DNA from: Gemmatimonadaceae bacterium
GTDB taxonomy: Bacteria > Latescibacterota > UBA2968 > UBA8231
NCBI GenBank assembly: GCA_026706075.1
Contig: JAPOZM010000093.1
Span: 1 to 64,000, forward strand
Length of the DNA stretch: 64,000 bases
Direction of reading: 5' to 3'
This document shows positions 25,219 to 33,544 of this stretch, piece by piece. The first letter of the stretch is position 1. Each line of letters begins with the position of its first letter. Below the pieces are notes generated by a model. That model was not told the origin of the DNA. It was given only the letters and a program-made list of their open reading frames with translations, and made no database searches. Made by a program: the position numbers and the translations under genes.

Positions 25219-26520
25219 ATGGACCTGACACGCCAACCCCCCCGACGCCCTTCCAACACCGGCATGGCCGGAATCGCCGGCCTGGCGCGCATGGCCGACA
25301 AGGCCCGCGGCCACAAGGCCGAGACGATCGGCGAGTTCAAGTACGGCGACGACTCCGGCCTCGACCGGGAGGTCCTGGCCCTCATCGGCGTGAGCGCCGA
25401 CGACTTCGCCGACGCCGCCGAGAGCATGTGGGACCGGGAGCTGGACGACTGGGTGCGCGGCCGCATGACCTGCTCGCAGGAGGAGATCGAGAGCTTCAAC
25501 CAGGAGCAGACCACGAAGGTGCCCCAGGACGACCTGCACCGCCGGCTGCTGAAGGAGCGCCTGGCGAAGTACGCCCCCGGAAACACCGACATCACCACCG
25601 TCTTCGCCTCCATCGAGCTCGACGACTGGGGCGCCTTCCGTGACGAGGACCTGGCGGCGCGTCCCCCGCGCTCCGGGTACGTGCGCGGCGTCCTCGGGCT
25701 GGTGGCGGCGGCGCGCATGGCCGACAAGGCGCGGGCCCACCGCGCCGGCCGCATGGGCGACTACCGGTACGGCGACGACTCCTTCTTCGACCGCACCCTC
25801 CTGGAGTTCATCGGCCTCTCGGCGGCCGACTTCGAGGAGGGGGCCTGGCGCAACCCCAACGACACCGAGCTGGGCGAGTGGATCCTGGAGCGCGTCGAGC
25901 CGCCCGCACCCGGGGAGGTCTCGGCCCTGAACGCCCGCCTCGCCCGCCACGGCGAGGCCCACCCCGACTGGGCGGAGCGCTTCCGCCAGCGCCGCGACGA
26001 GATCTGCCCCGACCGCAAGGACGTGACCACCTATTTCGAGCTGCAGGACATCGACGACCAGGCCTGCTTCGGCCTCGTCGACCTCAACCTGCGGGCCCCC
26101 CGCAGCCCCTACGACGCGAGCCTGGGGGGTCTCCTCTGCCTGGCCCGAATGGTCGACAAGGGGCGGGCCCACAACGCCGGCCGGCTGGGCGACTACTGGT
26201 TCGGCGGGGACTCGGGCCTGGACCGCCGGCTGCTGGAGCACCTCGGCCTGTCCCACGAGGAGTTCGCCGCCGGCCTGAAGGAGCACGCCGACGACGAGGC
26301 CGTGATCGCCTGGCTGGGGGATCGGGTGGGAAGCGAAGAGGAGGTGGCCGCCCTCAACGCGACCCTGCAGGGCCTGGCGCCCTCGTCGGACCGCATGAAG
26401 AGCTACCTCACCCGCACCGTCCGCGGCCTCGACCCCGGCCGCTGGGACGTGAACAGCTTCCTGGCCCTCGTCGAGCTGGACGACGAGATCACCTTCGCCC
26501 GCCTCCGCGCCCGGGTCTGA
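25219..26520 (+). CDS. Protein with three tandem DUF5069 domains
   Basis: A 433-aa cytoplasmic protein made of three copies of a unit of about 145 aa, starting near residues 1, 148 and 293. Each opens with an Arg-Pro-Pro/Arg-Ala-Pro-Arg motif and continues with ARMADKARGHKAETIGEFKYG-like sequence (ARMVDKGRAHNAGRLGDYWFG in unit 3), then a DxxLLEFIGLS segment. This is the DUF5069 signature, normally a single domain of about 140 aa. Function is unknown in the family. ATG 25219 follows GGAG and gives the canonical DUF5069 start DLTRQPPRRP. The peptidase C26 family gene starts 4 bp after the stop, so the two are probably co-transcribed. Confidence 0.85.
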   Translation: MDLTRQPPRRPSNTGMAGIAGLARMADKARGHKAETIGEFKYGDDSGLDREVLALIGVSADDFADAAESMWDRELDDWVRGRMTCSQEEIESFNQEQTTKVPQDDLHRRLLKERLAKYAPGNTDITTVFASIELDDWGAFRDEDLAARPPRSGYVRGVLGLVAAARMADKARAHRAGRMGDYRYGDDSFFDRTLLEFIGLSAADFEEGAWRNPNDTELGEWILERVEPPAPGEVSALNARLARHGEAHPDWAERFRQRRDEICPDRKDVTTYFELQDIDDQACFGLVDLNLRAPRSPYDASLGGLLCLARMVDKGRAHNAGRLGDYWFGGDSGLDRRLLEHLGLSHEEFAAGLKEHADDEAVIAWLGDRVGSEEEVAALNATLQGLAPSSDRMKSYLTRTVRGLDPGRWDVNSFLALVELDDEITFARLRARV

Positions 26521-26524
26521 ACAG

Positions 26525-27259
26525 ATGGCAGGGCGGGCGGAGCGGCCCCTCATCGGGATCACCACCTCGCTCGCGGGCCGGGAGGGTGAGAGCCGCCAGG
26601 TGCTCGACCGGGCCTACGTGGAGGCCGTGGAGCGCGCCGGCGGCTGTCCCGTGGTGGTGCCCGTGACGGCTTCGGCCGAGAGCCTGCGCCCCTTAGGCCG
26701 GATCCTGGACGGCCTGGTGATCACCGGCGGTCCGGGCATCACCGAAGGGCTGGTGGGGAGCCTGCCCGAGGACCTGCCGCCGACGCCGGAGATGCGCACG
26801 CGGACCGATTCCCGGGCCTTCGAGGCCGTGCGCGGCCGTGACCGCCCCGTCCTCGGAGTCTGCTACGGTATGCAGTTCATCAACGCCCGCCTCGGCGGCA
26901 CGATCTGGGCCGACGCCCAGGCACAGCTCGGGGCCGGACCCCACTCGACGGGGCGCAACGACGGCGAGCCGGTCTTCCACGACGTGGAGGTCGTGGCCGG
27001 CTCCCGCCTGGCGGAGCTGGCGGCCGGCGAGCGGCGCGTCAACAGCCACCACGTGCAGGCCGTGGAGCGGGTCGGCCGCGGCCTGCGGGTGAGCGCCCGC
27101 AGCCCCGACGGCGTCATCGAAGGCCTGGAGAGCGACGACGGCGGCCTCATGGGCGTCCAGTTCCACCCCGAGAGGATGGCGGGCACGGCGTGGGAGAGGC
27201 TCTTCGAGGACTTGGTGCGGCGGGCACGTCAGCCCGACCGCCAGCTCTCCCCGTCCTGA
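26525..27259 (+). CDS. Gamma-glutamyl-gamma-aminobutyrate hydrolase family protein (peptidase C26)
   Basis: A 244-aa class I glutamine-amidotransferase-like hydrolase. Nucleophile C113 lies in GVCYGMQFIN and H214/E216 in GVQFHPERM, completing the Cys-His-Glu triad; PLIGITTSL at the start and GLVITGGPG before the nucleophile are typical of PuuD/peptidase C26. Members cleave gamma-glutamyl amides in polyamine or amino-acid catabolism; no pathway partner is adjacent. It starts 4 bp after the DUF5069 gene, and its 3' end overlaps the convergent phosphatase gene by 31 bp. Confidence 0.9.
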   Translation: MAGRAERPLIGITTSLAGREGESRQVLDRAYVEAVERAGGCPVVVPVTASAESLRPLGRILDGLVITGGPGITEGLVGSLPEDLPPTPEMRTRTDSRAFEAVRGRDRPVLGVCYGMQFINARLGGTIWADAQAQLGAGPHSTGRNDGEPVFHDVEVVAGSRLAELAAGERRVNSHHVQAVERVGRGLRVSARSPDGVIEGLESDDGGLMGVQFHPERMAGTAWERLFEDLVRRARQPDRQLSPS

Positions 27260-27948
27260 CGGCTGTCGACCTGGATCAGCTCGTCGCGCTCCAGGACCCA
27301 GGCGCTCAGGCTCCCCCCGTACACGCATCCCGAGTCCAGCCCGACGGCCCACGGCCGGCCGCCCTCTTCCGGGGCCCGCCGCCTGACCACGAGCCCGCCG
27401 GGCGCGTCGTGGCCGAAGACGATCACGCGGCCGGGCAGAGGCTCGATGGCGTCGTGCCACCGCGGGCCGTCGAGGCCGCCGGCGGGGGGCCAGGTGCGGA
27501 TGGCGAGGAACTCCTCCCGGGAGGTGGCGCGGGGGCCCTGCACCGGGTGGATGCCGGCGTGGACCAGCAGGAACCCCTCCCCCTCCATCGACAGCGGCGT
27601 CCGCTCCAGCCAGGGCAGCAGCTCGTCGAGGACAGGCCGCAGGGCCTCGAAGGTGCGGCGGTGGTCCGGACGCCTGAAGCGGACCTCTCCGCCGGAGCGG
27701 TGATCCCGCATCTGCGACATGAGGCGGTCATCGTGGTTGCCGAGGACCATCTCGGCGCCGGTGTCGCGCAGGATCTCCCAGACCCGCAGCGGGTCCGGGC
27801 CGCGGGCGAAGGCGTCGCCGGTGAGCAGGAGGCGGTGCGAGGACGGGGAGTACCCGGCGCGATGCAGCAGCTCCTCGAACTCTGCGGCGCAGCCGTGGAC
27901 ATCGCCCACGAAGAGGGTTTCCCGGCGGGGTTCAGTGGAGTGTCTCAT
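27229..27948 (-). CDS. Metallophosphoesterase (serine/threonine-phosphatase / symmetrical Ap4A hydrolase-like)
   Basis: A 239-aa calcineurin-like phosphoesterase. The metal-binding signature runs FVGDVHGC (GDxHG), LLLTGDAFARGPD (GDxxxRG variant with Ala-Phe), MVLGNHDDRL (GNHD), then LLVHAGIHP and VIVFGHDAPGG. This is the PrpA/PrpB/ApaH-like arrangement, and the short size suits either a protein phosphatase or a dinucleoside-polyphosphate hydrolase. ATG 27948. Convergent overlap with the peptidase C26 family gene. Substrate not determinable. Confidence 0.9.
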   Translation of the reverse strand: MRHSTEPRRETLFVGDVHGCAAEFEELLHRAGYSPSSHRLLLTGDAFARGPDPLRVWEILRDTGAEMVLGNHDDRLMSQMRDHRSGGEVRFRRPDHRRTFEALRPVLDELLPWLERTPLSMEGEGFLLVHAGIHPVQGPRATSREEFLAIRTWPPAGGLDGPRWHDAIEPLPGRVIVFGHDAPGGLVVRRRAPEEGGRPWAVGLDSGCVYGGSLSAWVLERDELIQVDSRQDGESWRSG

Positions 27949-28005
27949 CTCTTGGTAAATCTGGTGAACGGGCCGTACCATGGGAACCACCAAAGGAGGA
28001 GCGCC

Positions 28006-28950
28006 ATGCGCGCCTGCCTCGCCTCCCTGCTGATCCTGGCCGCGGTTCTCGCCGCACCCGTCGCCCACGCCCACGTGGGCGACGTCATCTACCCCTTCTT
28101 CGAGCTCCTCGACGAGGACCTGGACCGAATCGACCTGACCGACGGCAGCGTCGAGGACTGGCTCGAGGTTGTCGGCGAGCCCTCGCTGACGGCCATCGAC
28201 TTCTTCTGGGGGTACTGGGGAGAAATGGCATACGATCCATCTGACGTGGACTTCCGCATATGGCTCGCCTGGCACCAGGGCAGCAGCACCATATGGATCG
28301 CCATGGAGCGCTTCGACGATCTCTACCTCAACCTCTACGACGGAGAAGGACCCTACAGACCGTATGAGATGCAACTATGGGACTCCAGCATCCGGTTCAT
28401 GGTCGACGGCGACCATACCGGCGGGACATACAGCTACTTTCTCGGGAGGAACTGCCATGACTGCACGCCCGACCAGATCCTGGAGAACTACCGGCAGGCC
28501 CAGCAGTGGGTGGCGATCGCCGAGACGCCTGACGGCGAGCATCTCGAGCACTACGGGCCCAGCGAGTGGGTGGTCAGGGAGCCATATGCCGACGCGGGGG
28601 GCGGCGTCATCGGCCAGACCCCGGCGACGACCGTTACCGAGTTCAGGGTGACGCCCTTCGACGATCTGATCTACAACGACGAGGCCTCCTCCGAAGCTTC
28701 GCAACTCTACCCGGGCAAGACGATCGGGTTCTCGATAGCCACGCGGGATTACGACGATACCGAATGGAAGGATGGGCATGGTTCAGTCGCGACCCCAATG
28801 TCGCTGACCGGTACGACGCAATCCCTGATCCACGCCGACTTCTTCGTCGACGGCCTGCTCATCGGCGCCGGCGAGGATCCATCCCTCTACGAAGACCGCT
28901 CCGCCGTGGAGCCGTCCTCCTGGGCGCGAATCAAGGCCGCCCTGGAGTAG
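28006..28950 (+). CDS. Secreted protein, unknown paralogous family (copy A)
   Basis: A 314-aa exported protein with a clear signal peptide (RACLASLLILAAVLAAPVAHA). AAAGGAGGAG lies 5-6 bp before ATG 28006. The mature protein starts HVGDVIYPFFELLDEDLD and continues with WLEVVGEP, an IWIAMERFDDLYLNLYDG strand pair, DGDHTGG, TVTEFRVTPFDDLIYND, and a C-terminal SSWARIKAALE. The strand-rich middle (IWIAMER, then a surface-loop DGDHTGG) resembles DOMON/CBM9-like sugar-binding beta sandwiches, but this is only a visual similarity. A tandem paralogue follows after 54 bp, and a third lies at 59181. CHDC here and CHEC in copy B are a conserved Cys pair that copy C lacks. Confidence 0.85.
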   Translation: MRACLASLLILAAVLAAPVAHAHVGDVIYPFFELLDEDLDRIDLTDGSVEDWLEVVGEPSLTAIDFFWGYWGEMAYDPSDVDFRIWLAWHQGSSTIWIAMERFDDLYLNLYDGEGPYRPYEMQLWDSSIRFMVDGDHTGGTYSYFLGRNCHDCTPDQILENYRQAQQWVAIAETPDGEHLEHYGPSEWVVREPYADAGGGVIGQTPATTVTEFRVTPFDDLIYNDEASSEASQLYPGKTIGFSIATRDYDDTEWKDGHGSVATPMSLTGTTQSLIHADFFVDGLLIGAGEDPSLYEDRSAVEPSSWARIKAALE

Positions 28951-29004
28951 CCTGTCGACCGGGCTGCTCTTCCCAAGGACTTCCGTTCACCAAGGAGGAT
29001 CACA

Positions 29005-29925
29005 ATGGTCACCCGCCTCCTCTGCCTGCTGACCCTCCCAACGGCCTTGGCGGCCCCCGTCGCTCAGGCCCATGTGGGCGACGAGATCTACCCCTTCTTC
29101 GAGCTCCTCGACGAGGACCTCGACCGCATCGACCTGACCGACGGCAGCGTGGACGACTGGCTCGAAGTCGTCGGCGAGCCTTCGCTGACGGCCAGCGACT
29201 TCTTCTGGGAATACGCCTACGACCCGGCGGACGTGGACTTCCGCATCTGGCTCGCATGGCACGAGAACAGCGGTACCCTCTGGATCGCCATGGATCGCGT
29301 CGATGACATCTACTTCAACCTCTACGACGGGGAGGAACCCTGGAAGATGCACTGGTGGGACTCCAGTATCCGCTTCCTGGTCGACGGCGACCATACCGGT
29401 GGGGGATTCAGCTACTTTCGCATGTTCAACTGCCATGAGTGCTCGGAGGAGGAGATCGAGGAGGACAACCGTCAGGCGCAGAAGTGGGTTGCCATCGCCG
29501 AAACACCCGACGGCGAACACCTGTTCCACTACGCCGCCATCAGCGAGTGGGCAGGCAGGGAGCCTTACGCCGCCGCGGGCGGCGGCGTCATCGGCGCCAG
29601 CCCGGTGACCACCGTCACCGAGTTCAGGGTGACGCCCTTCGACGACTACATCCACGACGACGAGGAGGCCTCCGAGCCGTCCCGACTCTACCCGGGCAAG
29701 ACGATCGGGTTCACCATAAGCACGCCCGACAACGACGATACTCAGGCGAAGGATGGGTCCGGAGTCTGGCCCTTTCTGTCGCTGACCGGCAGCACCCGGG
29801 CCCTGGTCCACGCCGACTTCTTCGTCGACGGCCTGTTGATCGGCGCCGGGGAGAGTCCTTCCCTTTACGACGACCCTTCCGCCGTGGAGCCCTCCTCCTG
29901 GGCCCGGATCAAGGCGAGCTTCTGA
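29005..29925 (+). CDS. Secreted protein, unknown paralogous family (copy B)
   Basis: A 306-aa tandem paralogue of the preceding gene, with AAGGAGG 6 bp before ATG 29005. The signal peptide is short (VTRLLCLLTLPTALAAPVAQA). The mature sequence is largely the same as copy A (HVGDEIYPFFELLDEDLDRI, DGDHTGGGFSYF, CHEC, FRVTPFDDYIHDD, final SSWARIKASF). The recent tandem duplication is plain at both protein and DNA level. It is followed after 1 bp by a glycosidase-like gene, so an extracellular sugar-related role is possible but not shown. Confidence 0.85.
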   Translation: MVTRLLCLLTLPTALAAPVAQAHVGDEIYPFFELLDEDLDRIDLTDGSVDDWLEVVGEPSLTASDFFWEYAYDPADVDFRIWLAWHENSGTLWIAMDRVDDIYFNLYDGEEPWKMHWWDSSIRFLVDGDHTGGGFSYFRMFNCHECSEEEIEEDNRQAQKWVAIAETPDGEHLFHYAAISEWAGREPYAAAGGGVIGASPVTTVTEFRVTPFDDYIHDDEEASEPSRLYPGKTIGFTISTPDNDDTQAKDGSGVWPFLSLTGSTRALVHADFFVDGLLIGAGESPSLYDDPSAVEPSSWARIKASF

Positions 29926-29926
29926 C

Positions 29927-31411
29927 ATGCTCTTCATCGACGATCACCACCTCCACTCCAGCCGCGGCGTCGTCCGGCGCTTCCACCGGCTGGACAAACA
30001 CCCCGACAACCCGGTGAAGCTCTTCACCGATCCCTGGGGCTCGACGCTGGCCAACCACGGCGGCTTCGAGATCGACCCGGCCACGGGCGAGTTCGTCCTC
30101 TGGTACTCCACCCGGCCGGTCGATCCGGAGGGCGTCACCGACGCCCGCTTCATCTGCCAGGCCCGCTCCGACGACGGCGTCCACTGGGAGACGCCGCCCC
30201 TGGGGTTGTTCGAGTTCCGGGGCAGCCGCGACAACAACATCTGCGTCGTCAACTACCCGTACTCCGGCGTCTACCCCGGCCCCCACGAGCTGTCCGGGCC
30301 GTGCATCGCCCGCGACCCCCTCGACCCGGACCCCTCGGCGCGCTACAAGATGGCCCTGTGGCGCTACAACCGGGACCACGACCCGGAGACCGGGAAGCGG
30401 CTCTACGAGTCGAAGGACACGCCGTACCCGACGGGCCTCTACACCAGCGCCTCCCCCGACGGCATTCACTGGCCCGCCCGCGAGCGGCTTGTGCACACCC
30501 ACGCCGACGGCTTCGGCGACACCTACACCTGGATGCTGGACACCCTGCGCGGCGGCTACCGCCTCTTCGGCAAGCGCCTCTACTGGGACAACCGCTGGGC
30601 CAGCGGCAAGGTGCGCGGCGGCGAGCCCGGCACCTGGGTGCGCCTGCGCCACACCTGTTGGAGCCCCGACTTCGCCTCGTGGTCGCCCCACGTGCCGATC
30701 CTGCCCATCGACGGGCACGACCGGCCCCGGGACCAGGTCTACATGAACAACGGCTTCGTGTACGACGACATGTATCTCGGCTTCGCCCAGATCCTGCACG
30801 CCCTCGACGACTGGGCCATGGACCTGGACCTGGCCTGCTCCCGCGACGGCGAGGAGTGGCTGCGGCCCCCCGGGGCGCGGTGCATCATCCCCCGGGGCGA
30901 GGGCACGGCGTGGGACAGCGGCCGCATGGCGATCTTCCCCTCGGCGCCGGTGCTGCGCGAGGGGCGGCTCCACTTCTACTACACCTCCGGCGCCCAGTAC
31001 CACTCGCCGGCGCCGAAGCGCGAGATGCCGCCCGGGGTGGAGAAGCCCCCCGGCCTGTGCCTGGCGACGCTGCGGCAGGACGGGTTCGCCGGGATGCGCG
31101 CCGAGGGCGAGGGCGGGGTCATCCGCACCCGGCCGCTGCGCATCGACCATCCCGACCTGCTGCTGAACGTCGACGCCGGCGGCGGAGGATCCTGCCGGGT
31201 GGGACTGCTCGACGAGGGCGGCGCCCCCCTGACCGGGTACGGCCCCGACGAGATGGAGCCGATCCGCGCCGACAGCCTCGCCCACCCGCTGCGCTGGGGT
31301 GACCGCGACTCGGTGGCGGGCCTGCACGGGCGGTGGATCACGTTGGAGATCGAGCTGCAGGGCGCCGAGCTGTTCGCCGTCCACAACCGCAACGCCGCGG
31401 CGGGGAACTAG
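29927..31411 (+). CDS. GH43/GH32-like five-bladed propeller glycosidase-family protein
   Basis: A 494-aa protein with no signal peptide. It has the repeated blade pattern of the GH32/GH43/GH68 furanosidase superfamily: an early Asp in HGGFEIDPATGEFVLWYST, SDDGVHWETP and SPDGIHWPARE (the SxDGxxW Asp-box-like blade ends), then YKMALWRYN, CSRDGEEWLRPP and LHFYYTSGAQYH. Such proteins hydrolyse or bind glycans; catalytic acids cannot be assigned with confidence. The start lies 1 bp after the copy B stop, so it is translationally coupled to the secreted pair. Lack of export next to exported genes is notable. Confidence 0.75.
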   Translation: MLFIDDHHLHSSRGVVRRFHRLDKHPDNPVKLFTDPWGSTLANHGGFEIDPATGEFVLWYSTRPVDPEGVTDARFICQARSDDGVHWETPPLGLFEFRGSRDNNICVVNYPYSGVYPGPHELSGPCIARDPLDPDPSARYKMALWRYNRDHDPETGKRLYESKDTPYPTGLYTSASPDGIHWPARERLVHTHADGFGDTYTWMLDTLRGGYRLFGKRLYWDNRWASGKVRGGEPGTWVRLRHTCWSPDFASWSPHVPILPIDGHDRPRDQVYMNNGFVYDDMYLGFAQILHALDDWAMDLDLACSRDGEEWLRPPGARCIIPRGEGTAWDSGRMAIFPSAPVLREGRLHFYYTSGAQYHSPAPKREMPPGVEKPPGLCLATLRQDGFAGMRAEGEGGVIRTRPLRIDHPDLLLNVDAGGGGSCRVGLLDEGGAPLTGYGPDEMEPIRADSLAHPLRWGDRDSVAGLHGRWITLEIELQGAELFAVHNRNAAAGN

Positions 31412-31581
31412 GCTCTCGGGGACCTCCCGCGACCCGGCGGGACCGCGCATCGGGCTGAGGCCCGGGGCGCATGGCGGCTCCCAGTCCCACGACCGCGGCG
31501 GGACGGTTCCGACCGAGCGGAGCCTGCCGGCCCCCGGCCGTGGGGCTCCCACCATTCAGCCCATCCCTTAGTTTCCCCTGC

Positions 31582-33525
31582 ATGATCTCCGTCTCCAACC
31601 TCGCCAAGGTCTACGGCGACCGCACCCTCTTCGCCGGCGTCTCCCTCATGCTCAACGCCGGGGAGCGCTACGGCCTGGTGGGCGCCAACGGCTCCGGCAA
31701 GACGACGCTGCTCAACATCCTCGGGGGAGAGCTGGAGGCCAGCGACGGCGAGGTGAGCCTGCCGAAGCGCGCCCGCGTCGGGGTGCTGCGCCAGGACCAG
31801 TTCCTCTACGAGGAGCATTCCATCCTCAACGTGACCCTCATGGGCCACCGCGAGCTGTGGCAGGTCCTGACCGAGAAGGAGGCCCTGCTGGCGAAGGCGG
31901 GGGAGAGCTTCGACGCCGACCGCTTCGCCGAGCTGGAGGCCCGGACCGAGCGCCTCGACGGGTACACCGCCGAGTCCCGGGCCGCGACCATCCTCGAGGG
32001 TCTCGGGCTGCCGGCGCGGGTGCACCACGATCCCCTGTCGACCCTGTCGGGCGGCTTCCGGCTGCGCGTGCTGCTGGCGCAGGTGCTGGCCGGCGACCCC
32101 GACGCCCTGCTCCTGGACGAGCCGACCAACCACCTCGACATCCTCGCCATCCGCTGGCTGGAGACGTGGCTGCGCGACTTCCCCGGCATGCTGGTGGTCA
32201 TCTCCCACGACCACCGGTTCCTCGACAACGTGGCGACCCGCATCCTAGACGTCGATTACGAGACGGTGCAGCAATACACCGGGGACTACACCGCCTTCCT
32301 CAAGGCCAAGGTGGGCGAGCGCGAACGGCGGGAGAAGGCGATCGCCAGCCGCGAGCGGGAGATCGCCCACCACCAGCAGTTCGTCGACCGCTTCCGCGCC
32401 AAGGCGACGAAGGCGCGACAGGCGACGAGCAAGCTGCGGACGATCGAGAAGATCACCGAGGGCATGGAGGAGCTGCCGGTCAGCTCGCGCCGCTACCCCA
32501 CCTTCAAGCTCGACTCGCGGCGCGACAGCGGCCGTCAGGTGCTCACCGTGAAGGGCGTGAAGAAGGCCTTTGGCGACAACGAGGTCCTCCACGGGGTCGA
32601 TCTGTCCGTTCAGCGCGGCGACCGGCTGGCGGTCATGGGCGCCAACGGCATTGGCAAGTCGACCCTGCTCAAGATCGTCATGGGCGATCTGGCCCCAGAC
32701 GCCGGCACCGTGGAGTGGGGCTACGAGACCCATCCCGGCTACTTCGCCCAGGACCACCGCGAGCGCTTCCAGCCCGATCTCACCGCCGAGGCCTGGGCCT
32801 GGGAGACATCTCCCGACCAGTCGATCAGCTTCGTGCGCGGCCACCTCGGCCTGGTGCTGTTCTCCGGCGACGACGTGGAGAAACGCCTGAAGGACCTCTC
32901 CGGCGGCGAGGCGACGCGGCTCGTGTTCTGCCGGCTGGCCATGGAGCGGCCCAACGTGCTCGTCCTCGACGAGCCCACGAACCACCTCGACCTCGAGTCG
33001 ATCCACGCCCTCGTCGAGGGTTTACAGACCTTCCAGGGCACGATCGTGCTCGTCTCCCACGACCGCTGGCTCGTCAGCCGGCTGGCGACCCGCATCGTCG
33101 AGATCCGCGAGGACGAGATCCGCGACTTCCACGGCACCTACGAGGAGTACGTGAGCTTCTGCGGCGACGACCACCTCGACGCCGACCAGGTGGTCCTCAA
33201 GGCGCGCAGTCAGCGCCGGCGCAAGGCGGAACCCGGTCCCGGCGGCAACGGCCGGAGGCGGTCCCGCAAGGCGGCAGGCGAGGGGCGGGAGCAGCGGCAG
33301 GCCGAGCGCCGGGAGGAGAAGCTGGCGGGGCTGCTGGAGCGCGTGGAGACAACCGAGTCCCGCCTCCGCGAGATCGACGCCGCCTTCTGCGAGGCTGGCT
33401 TCTACGAGCGGACGCCGCCCGAGGAGGTGCGCCGCCTCAAGGAGGAGCGCTCCCGCCTGGAGCGCCGGGTCTCGGACCTCACGGCCCGTTGGGAGACGCT
33501 CGCGGAGGAGTCCGGCGCCGGCTGA
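31582..33525 (+). CDS. ABC-F family ATP-binding protein (Uup/ribosomal-protection-like)
   Basis: A 647-aa protein with two fused ABC ATPase domains and no membrane segment. Domain 1 has Walker A GANGSGKTT, signature LSGGF and Walker B ALLLDEPTNHLD. Domain 2 has GANGIGKST, LSGGE and VLVLDEPTNHLD. Between them lies the ABC-F linker (about residues 230-330), rich in Arg/Lys (KATKARQATSKL). Residues about 555-640 form a basic linker plus coiled coil, as in Uup. ABC-F proteins act on ribosomes or DNA intermediates rather than in transport. ATG 31582 matches the family N-terminus ISVSNLAKVYGD. The preceding 170 bp show no clear element. Confidence 0.93.
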   Translation: MISVSNLAKVYGDRTLFAGVSLMLNAGERYGLVGANGSGKTTLLNILGGELEASDGEVSLPKRARVGVLRQDQFLYEEHSILNVTLMGHRELWQVLTEKEALLAKAGESFDADRFAELEARTERLDGYTAESRAATILEGLGLPARVHHDPLSTLSGGFRLRVLLAQVLAGDPDALLLDEPTNHLDILAIRWLETWLRDFPGMLVVISHDHRFLDNVATRILDVDYETVQQYTGDYTAFLKAKVGERERREKAIASREREIAHHQQFVDRFRAKATKARQATSKLRTIEKITEGMEELPVSSRRYPTFKLDSRRDSGRQVLTVKGVKKAFGDNEVLHGVDLSVQRGDRLAVMGANGIGKSTLLKIVMGDLAPDAGTVEWGYETHPGYFAQDHRERFQPDLTAEAWAWETSPDQSISFVRGHLGLVLFSGDDVEKRLKDLSGGEATRLVFCRLAMERPNVLVLDEPTNHLDLESIHALVEGLQTFQGTIVLVSHDRWLVSRLATRIVEIREDEIRDFHGTYEEYVSFCGDDHLDADQVVLKARSQRRRKAEPGPGGNGRRRSRKAAGEGREQRQAERREEKLAGLLERVETTESRLREIDAAFCEAGFYERTPPEEVRRLKEERSRLERRVSDLTARWETLAEESGAG

Positions 33526-33544
33526 AGGGGCCGATCCGGCGCGG

